DNA from: JAWXCE01 sp033764775
GTDB taxonomy: Bacteria; Pseudomonadota; Alphaproteobacteria; Rhizobiales; Rhodomicrobiaceae
Length of the DNA: 64,000 bases
Direction: 5' to 3'
Assembly (NCBI GenBank): GCA_033764775.1
Contig: JANRIQ010000025.1
Coordinates: 62,001 to 126,000, forward strand
Under the pieces are notes generated by a model. It was not told where the DNA came from. It was given only the letters and a program-made list of their open reading frames with translations, and did not search any database. Numbering within the stretch: position 1 is the first letter of the stretch; each line of letters begins with the position of its first letter. Both the position numbers and the translations under genes were made by a program. Positions 59,881-64,000 of this stretch are shown in pieces.

Positions 59881-61167
59881 CTAGCCGCCGCACTTTTGCG
59901 TTTTGGTGTTGAAGTTCCCGCATTTCTTCTCGACCCAGTCGGCGACGAGGTCTTTCGAGCCCTCAAGATACGGCGACCATGCCGCGCCGGGAACGAGATC
60001 CTTCGTCTGCCAGACCACGTCGAACTGGCCGTCGCTCCGGATTTCACCGATGAACACGGGCTTCGTGATGTGGTGGTTGGCGAGCATCACCGACGTGCCG
60101 CCGGTGAGGTTCGGCGCTTCGATGCCAGGCAGCGCCGCTATGACTTGTTCCGGATCGGTCGTCTTCACTTTCTCGACGGCCTTCACCCACATATTGAAGC
60201 CGATGACGTGAGCCTCCATCGGATCGTTCGTCACGCGCTTCGGGTTTTTGGTGAACGCCTGCCACTTCTTGATGAATTCGTCGTTGATAGGCGTCTTGAT
60301 CGACTGAAAGTAATTCCACGCAGCAAGATGCCCGACCAGGTTTGACGTGTCGATTCCAGCCAGCTCTTCCTCGCCAACCGAAAACGCGACCACGGGAATG
60401 TCCGTCGCCTTCACGCCCTTGTTCGCGAGTTCTTTGTAAAACGGAACGTTGGCGTCGCCGTTGATCGTGGATACGACCGCTGTCTTCTTGCCCGCTGTTC
60501 CGAACTTCACGATATCGGCCACAATGGTCTGCCAGTCGGAATGACCGAACGGCGTGTAGTTGATCATGATGTCTTCTTTGGCGACGCCCTTGGATAGTAG
60601 GTAAGCCTCCAAAATTTTGTTCGTGGTGCGTGGATAAACGTAATCGGTGCCCGCCAGAACCCAGCGCTTCACGTCGCCGCCGTCCTTGGACATGAGGTAG
60701 TCGACCGCGGGGATTGCCTGCTGATTAGGCGCCGCGCCCGTGTAAAAGACGTTCTTTTCGCTCTCCTCGCCCTCATACTGCACCGGATAGAAAAGGATGC
60801 TGTTCAACTCCTTGAACACGGGCAGCACAGATTTGCGCGACACGCTTGTCCAGCAGCCGAAGACAGCGGAGACTTTCTGCTGACTGATCAACTCACGCGC
60901 TTTTTCAGCGAACAATGGCCAATTGGAAGCAGGATCGACCACCACGGCTTCGAGCTTTTTGCCCAGCAAGCCGCCCTTTTTGTTCTGCTCGTCTATGAGC
61001 ATCAACATGACGTCCTTCAACGTCGTCTCGCTGATCGCCATCGTGCCCGACAGAGAATGCAGGATGCCGACTTTGATCGTCTCCTGGGCCTTCGCATGCG
61101 GTGTGACGAACAGCAGGATTGCGGCGCACAGGCTTAGCCATGCCTTTAGTTTTAATGCATTAGACAT
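59881..61167 (-). CDS. urtA: Urea ABC transporter substrate-binding protein UrtA
   Basis: A 428-residue periplasmic protein with signal peptide (cleavage near A-K-A-Q-E), then I-K-V-G-I-L-H-S-L-S-G-T-M-A-I-S-E, the UrtA hallmark. It also has N-S-I-L-F-Y-P-V-Q-Y-E-G and a Cys pair near the C-terminus. First gene of the urt operon; the promoter should lie in the 175 bases shared with divergent ureD. Confidence 0.95.
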   Translation of the reverse strand: MSNALKLKAWLSLCAAILLFVTPHAKAQETIKVGILHSLSGTMAISETTLKDVMLMLIDEQNKKGGLLGKKLEAVVVDPASNWPLFAEKARELISQQKVSAVFGCWTSVSRKSVLPVFKELNSILFYPVQYEGEESEKNVFYTGAAPNQQAIPAVDYLMSKDGGDVKRWVLAGTDYVYPRTTNKILEAYLLSKGVAKEDIMINYTPFGHSDWQTIVADIVKFGTAGKKTAVVSTINGDANVPFYKELANKGVKATDIPVVAFSVGEEELAGIDTSNLVGHLAAWNYFQSIKTPINDEFIKKWQAFTKNPKRVTNDPMEAHVIGFNMWVKAVEKVKTTDPEQVIAALPGIEAPNLTGGTSVMLANHHITKPVFIGEIRSDGQFDVVWQTKDLVPGAAWSPYLEGSKDLVADWVEKKCGNFNTKTQKCGG

Positions 61168-61342
61168 ATAGAGCCCTCAGTTCACATGGTTGCCTAGCCA
61201 ACTCAGCAAAGCGCATGCCACTGGGTTGCGTGGGCGGGGCTTCGGACGCCATAGGGCGAAGGCGCGCGATCCTTTCGCTATAAAATCATGGTGATGGCAT
61301 GAACGTTGCTGCGCATTGCCCTGCTTATAACAAAGGCCGCTC

Positions 61343-62170
61343 ATGCTCTCTTCGCTTATCGACCATCAACGGCGTTCCGTCCGCGTCGTGGGCGGCGTTG
61401 ACGCCTTGATCGGTCGCTATCCGGATCGCACCGCAGTGTGCAAACTCGAAGAGCGCGATGGCTACAGAATGCGCTTTGTGCGAGGCGGACAAGGTTGCGA
61501 AGGCGTCATCCTCAACACGGGCGGCGGCGTTGTTGCGGGCGATCGCGTCCACCACAGAATTGCGGCGTCAGAACGCGCGGACGTCACGATAACGACGACG
61601 GCGGCCGAGCGCGTATACCGCTCTGATGGATTTCCCGCGCAAATCCGCATCACCCTCGCGGTTGCGGCGAAAGCCGCCCTCGCTTGGCTTCCTCAGGAAA
61701 CCATTCTCTATTCCCACGCCCGTCTTGACCGCGCTTTTGACGTGGATGTGGCTACGGACGCCTCGCTTCTCGTCGCTGAAGTGACGGTGTTTGGGCGAAA
61801 AGCCATGGGCGAGGTTTTGACGCACGGCGAGTGGACGGAGCGATGGCGGGTGCGACGCGCCGGAAGGCTTATCTTCGCCGAAAACATCGGCATGCACGGC
61901 GATATCTGCAATCTTCTCGCTCGTAAAGCTATTGGCGCGGGCGCGGACAATATCGCCACAATGCTTTTCGTGGCGACGGACGCCGAAATCCGTTTAAATG
62001 CAGTCCGCGAGGCGATTGCCGATGCAAGCTGCGCCATCGGCGTCAGCGCGTGGAACGGGCTGTTATGCGTGCGCGCGATGGGCGACGATTTGGCTGCCTT
62101 GCGGCGCTCGCTGGCGCTGGCCGTTGTAGCCTTGCGCGGCGTGGCGATGCCGCGTGTTTGGCAGTTATAA
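61343..62170 (+). CDS. ureD: Urease accessory protein UreD
   Basis: A 275-residue UreD/UreH scaffold required for nickel delivery to apo-urease. N-T-G-G-G-V-V-A-G-D, T-T-T-A-A-E-R-V-Y-R-S, L-P-Q-E-T-I-L-Y-S-H-A-R and F-G-R-K-A-M-G-E match the family. It opens the + strand urease operon divergent from urtA, linking urea uptake and hydrolysis. Confidence 0.94.
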   Translation: MLSSLIDHQRRSVRVVGGVDALIGRYPDRTAVCKLEERDGYRMRFVRGGQGCEGVILNTGGGVVAGDRVHHRIAASERADVTITTTAAERVYRSDGFPAQIRITLAVAAKAALAWLPQETILYSHARLDRAFDVDVATDASLLVAEVTVFGRKAMGEVLTHGEWTERWRVRRAGRLIFAENIGMHGDICNLLARKAIGAGADNIATMLFVATDAEIRLNAVREAIADASCAIGVSAWNGLLCVRAMGDDLAALRRSLALAVVALRGVAMPRVWQL

Positions 62171-62179
62171 GGGGGGCGC

Positions 62180-62482
62180 ATGAATTTGACGCCGCGGGAA
62201 AAAGATAAATTACTGATCTCCATGGCTGCCATGGTTGCGCGCCGGAGGCTGGAGCGGGGCGTCAAACTCAATCACCCCGAGGCTGTCGCGCTCATCAGCG
62301 ATTTCGTTATGGAAGGGGCTCGCGACGGCACGTCGGTGTCGGCGCTGATGCAAGCGGGCGCGAATGTTCTCACGCGAGATCAAGTCATGGAAGGCGTCGC
62401 CGAGATGATCCACGACGTCCAAATCGAGGCGACCTTCCCGGACGGCACCAAGCTCGTCACTGTCCATAATCCCATTCGTTAG
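62180..62482 (+). CDS. ureA: Urease subunit gamma
   Basis: A 100-residue UreA: N-L-T-P-R-E-K-D-K-L-L, L-N-H-P-E-A-V-A-L-I, G-A-N-V-L-T-R-D-Q-V-M-E-G-V and the C-terminal T-V-H-N-P-I. Ten bases after ureD, in the same operon. Confidence 0.97.
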   Translation: MNLTPREKDKLLISMAAMVARRRLERGVKLNHPEAVALISDFVMEGARDGTSVSALMQAGANVLTRDQVMEGVAEMIHDVQIEATFPDGTKLVTVHNPIR

Positions 62483-62491
62483 GGGGCATTT

Positions 62492-63070
62492 ATGCCGTTT
62501 TATCTCGCCGCCGTCATTCTCACGCTTGCCGCCACGCCTGCGCTCGCTCATGTCGGCGCGGGCCACACGGGTTCATTCCTGGCCGGGGTCGCTCATCCCA
62601 TTGGCGGTCTCGATCACCTCATCGCGATGATCACTGTGGGGCTATGGGGCGCTCTTGCGGGCGGGAGGGCGTTATGGTTGTGGCCAGCCGCGTTCTTGCT
62701 TGCAATGATTGGTGGGTTCTCCGTTGCGGCCCTAGGGATTGACATGCCGTTTGTAGAGCCTGCGATCCTCGCCTCGGTTATTGTGTTGGGCTTGCTCGTG
62801 ACATTGGCCGTGCGCGCGCCGGTTTGGATTGGCGCCGCAATCGTAGCGTCGTTCGCGGTTTTTCATGGCCATGCGCATGGAACGGAAGCGGGCGGCGAGG
62901 GCCTCGCCCTGTATGCGGCGGGTTTCGCCCTGGCGACCGCGGCGCTTCACCTTGCTGGCCTCGGCTTTGGCCTGTTGGCGGAGAGGGGTATCGGTCAATA
63001 CGCCCTGCGCGGTCTGGGCTTGGCCGCGATGCTGGGGGGAGTCGCCATCGTTGCGGGTCTCGCCGGATGA
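62492..63070 (+). CDS. HupE/UreJ-family membrane protein
   Basis: A 192-residue protein with a signal-like N-terminus and about six membrane helices. H-V-G-A-G-H-T-G-S-F-L-A-G-V-A-H-P-I-G-G-L-D-H and F-H-G-H-A-H-G are HupE/UreJ motifs rich in His, thought to move nickel. It sits between ureA and ureB, as in several Hyphomicrobiales, and its stop overlaps the ureB start (ATGA). Confidence 0.93.
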   Translation: MPFYLAAVILTLAATPALAHVGAGHTGSFLAGVAHPIGGLDHLIAMITVGLWGALAGGRALWLWPAAFLLAMIGGFSVAALGIDMPFVEPAILASVIVLGLLVTLAVRAPVWIGAAIVASFAVFHGHAHGTEAGGEGLALYAAGFALATAALHLAGLGFGLLAERGIGQYALRGLGLAAMLGGVAIVAGLAG

Positions 63071-63372
63071 TCCCCGGTGAAATCATCCCCGCTGACGGCG
63101 AGATCGAGGTGAACGCGGGCCGCGCGACGGTCACGCTCACCGTCGCCAACACCGGCGACCGGCCGATCCAGGTCGGCAGCCATTATCATTTCTTCGAGAC
63201 GAACGCGGCGCTCAGCTTCGAACGCGGCAAGTCGCGGGGCTTCCGCCTCGACATCGCGGCGGGGACGGCGGTGCGCTTCGAGCCGGGCCAGACCCGCACC
63301 GTGACGCTAGTCGAAATCGCCGGCGACCGCACGATCTACGGCTTCCGCCAACAGGTGATGGGAGGACTGTGA
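63067..63372 (+). CDS. ureB: Urease subunit beta
   Basis: A 101-residue UreB: M-I-P-G-E-I, V-A-N-T-G-D-R-P-I-Q-V-G-S-H-Y-H-F-F-E-T-N and F-E-P-G-Q-T-R-T-V-T-L-V-E. The start at 63067 overlaps the HupE/UreJ stop. The catalytic ureC does not follow within the window; an AT-rich foreign stretch begins right after the stop. Confidence 0.96.
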   Translation: MIPGEIIPADGEIEVNAGRATVTLTVANTGDRPIQVGSHYHFFETNAALSFERGKSRGFRLDIAAGTAVRFEPGQTRTVTLVEIAGDRTIYGFRQQVMGGL

Positions 63373-63455
63373 CTAAAATTAGCTAACACTTTACATTACA
63401 TAGAAATATCTAAATAGATCTGAATTGGTATAAGCTTGAGGACCGCGGGCTATTT

Positions 63456-64000
63456 ATGGGATCTCATACGCTGCGATTAGAGTTTGATGGCTTGGGCGCT
63501 GCCCGTCACGAGATGCCGACAGCTCTAGAGAAACAAATCACGGCCGGTGCCCAAGAGTTTTTAGGAGCTCACGCTTACTATTTTACGACAGGCCGGGTGC
63601 CAATCAACGTTAATGATCACAACCAATACTTTCAGATTAAAGACATAAGAATTAGTAACGGGAGCTGGGTAGCCACATTTATTTGCATCATTGCATATGA
63701 TCTCCTCAAAAAGTATTATAGTCACTTGAGCGATGAGGTAACTAGCGAGGCGGCTCGTTTCACTAAAACTGCGTTTAAAAAGCTGATAACTATGTCTTAT
63801 GCTGCCTGGCAGCAGCATAAACCAATTTCTGAAATGCATTTTAACCGCATCGAACCAGTTTTTTCTGACTTAACTGGTAATCACGCTCCAATAATCGATC
63901 TAAGTGCTGAGGATGGTGTACAGCGTCGACTGCTTTTTGAACGTACTAACTCAAGTATGACGAAAATGACCGCACCTATAGGTCGGGCTGCAACCCATTT
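63456..64000 (+). CDS. Unknown protein in foreign AT-rich DNA, truncated by the window end
   Basis: An ATG at 63456 opens a frame of at least 181 codons that has no stop before the window ends. Codon use is AT-rich, very unlike the flanking urease genes. The protein begins M-G-S-H-T-L-R-L-E-F-D-G-L-G and has a hydrophobic stretch near residues 72-85 (W-V-A-T-F-I-C-I-I-A-Y) followed by a charged helical part. I do not recognise its family. A weak GAGGA lies 13 bases upstream. It appears to be cargo of an insertion in the urease operon. Confidence 0.6.
   Translation, partial: MGSHTLRLEFDGLGAARHEMPTALEKQITAGAQEFLGAHAYYFTTGRVPINVNDHNQYFQIKDIRISNGSWVATFICIIAYDLLKKYYSHLSDEVTSEAARFTKTAFKKLITMSYAAWQQHKPISEMHFNRIEPVFSDLTGNHAPIIDLSAEDGVQRRLLFERTNSSMTKMTAPIGRAATH

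Noticed and set aside
59757..60047. - strand frame between urtB and urtA
   Set aside because: Mostly overlaps urtA in another frame with Arg/Ser-rich sequence; a shadow.

Overview
The window comes from the chromosome of a GC-rich alphaproteobacterium, most likely in the order Hyphomicrobiales (Rhizobiales). The evidence is gene content and order: lptM-lysA next to a TIGR02302-type protein, argH divergent from tlpA, ftsEX beside a zinc-ribbon/DUF3426 protein, crtY-crtB, and urtABCDE beside urease genes. I cannot name the genus from sequence alone.

Layout. (1) 1-4840 is phage-derived: a lysis cassette on + (GH19 endolysin, embedded Rz/Rz1-like spanins, small membrane proteins) facing a translationally coupled cassette on - (DUF4337, J-domain, two small proteins, a CysRS-like fragment protein, an SNase-type nuclease). 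(2) 5062-25694 is ordinary core genome: cytochrome b561-YceI fusion, gloA, a double cold-shock protein, a spermidine-synthase-like pair, tRNA-Pro(UGG), a photolyase-related protein, carotenoid crtY/crtB, plsC-like and ydcF-like genes, ftsEX, a TIGR02302 protein, lysA, lptM, argH, tlpA and tRNA-Ser(CGA). (3) About 25.7-55.5 kb is an accessory island between tRNA-Ser and the urt operon. It opens with a DUF3489-DUF2924-serine recombinase cassette whose recombinase is frameshifted, followed by wrecks of a STAND NTPase and an SNF2 helicase. The rest is a stress cluster: FdhA, PRC-barrel, DsbA, peroxiredoxin, HdeD, aldo/keto reductase, KefB-type antiporter, BON protein, three Hsp20s, CbpA/CbpM, GrpE/DnaK, a Crp/Fnr regulator, a FixJ-type regulator, a giant hybrid kinase, an LLM oxidoreductase, a DUF1931 histone-fold protein, thioredoxin, ene-reductase and PfpI. 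(4) 55514-63372 is nitrogen core: urtEDCBA on - and ureD-ureA-hupE/ureJ-ureB on +. (5) 63373-64000 is AT-rich foreign DNA with an open, truncated gene where ureC would be expected.

The main observation is a shared promoter architecture in the stress island. Eight intergenic copies of a 14-bp FNR/FixK-like palindrome, [T/C]TGA[C/T]-N4-GTCA[G/T], sit upstream of chaperone, redox and envelope-stress genes. Most have a TAnnnT-like -10 element centred 31-33 bp from the box centre, which is class II activator geometry. The island encodes its own Crp/Fnr protein with an FNR-type recognition helix (E-T-V-C-R), a FixJ-like regulator and a two-core hybrid kinase. I infer a self-contained, probably redox- or oxygen-responsive regulon delivering protein-folding and redox protection.

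All coordinates were read by eye from sequence. Family names come from motif recognition, not database searches.
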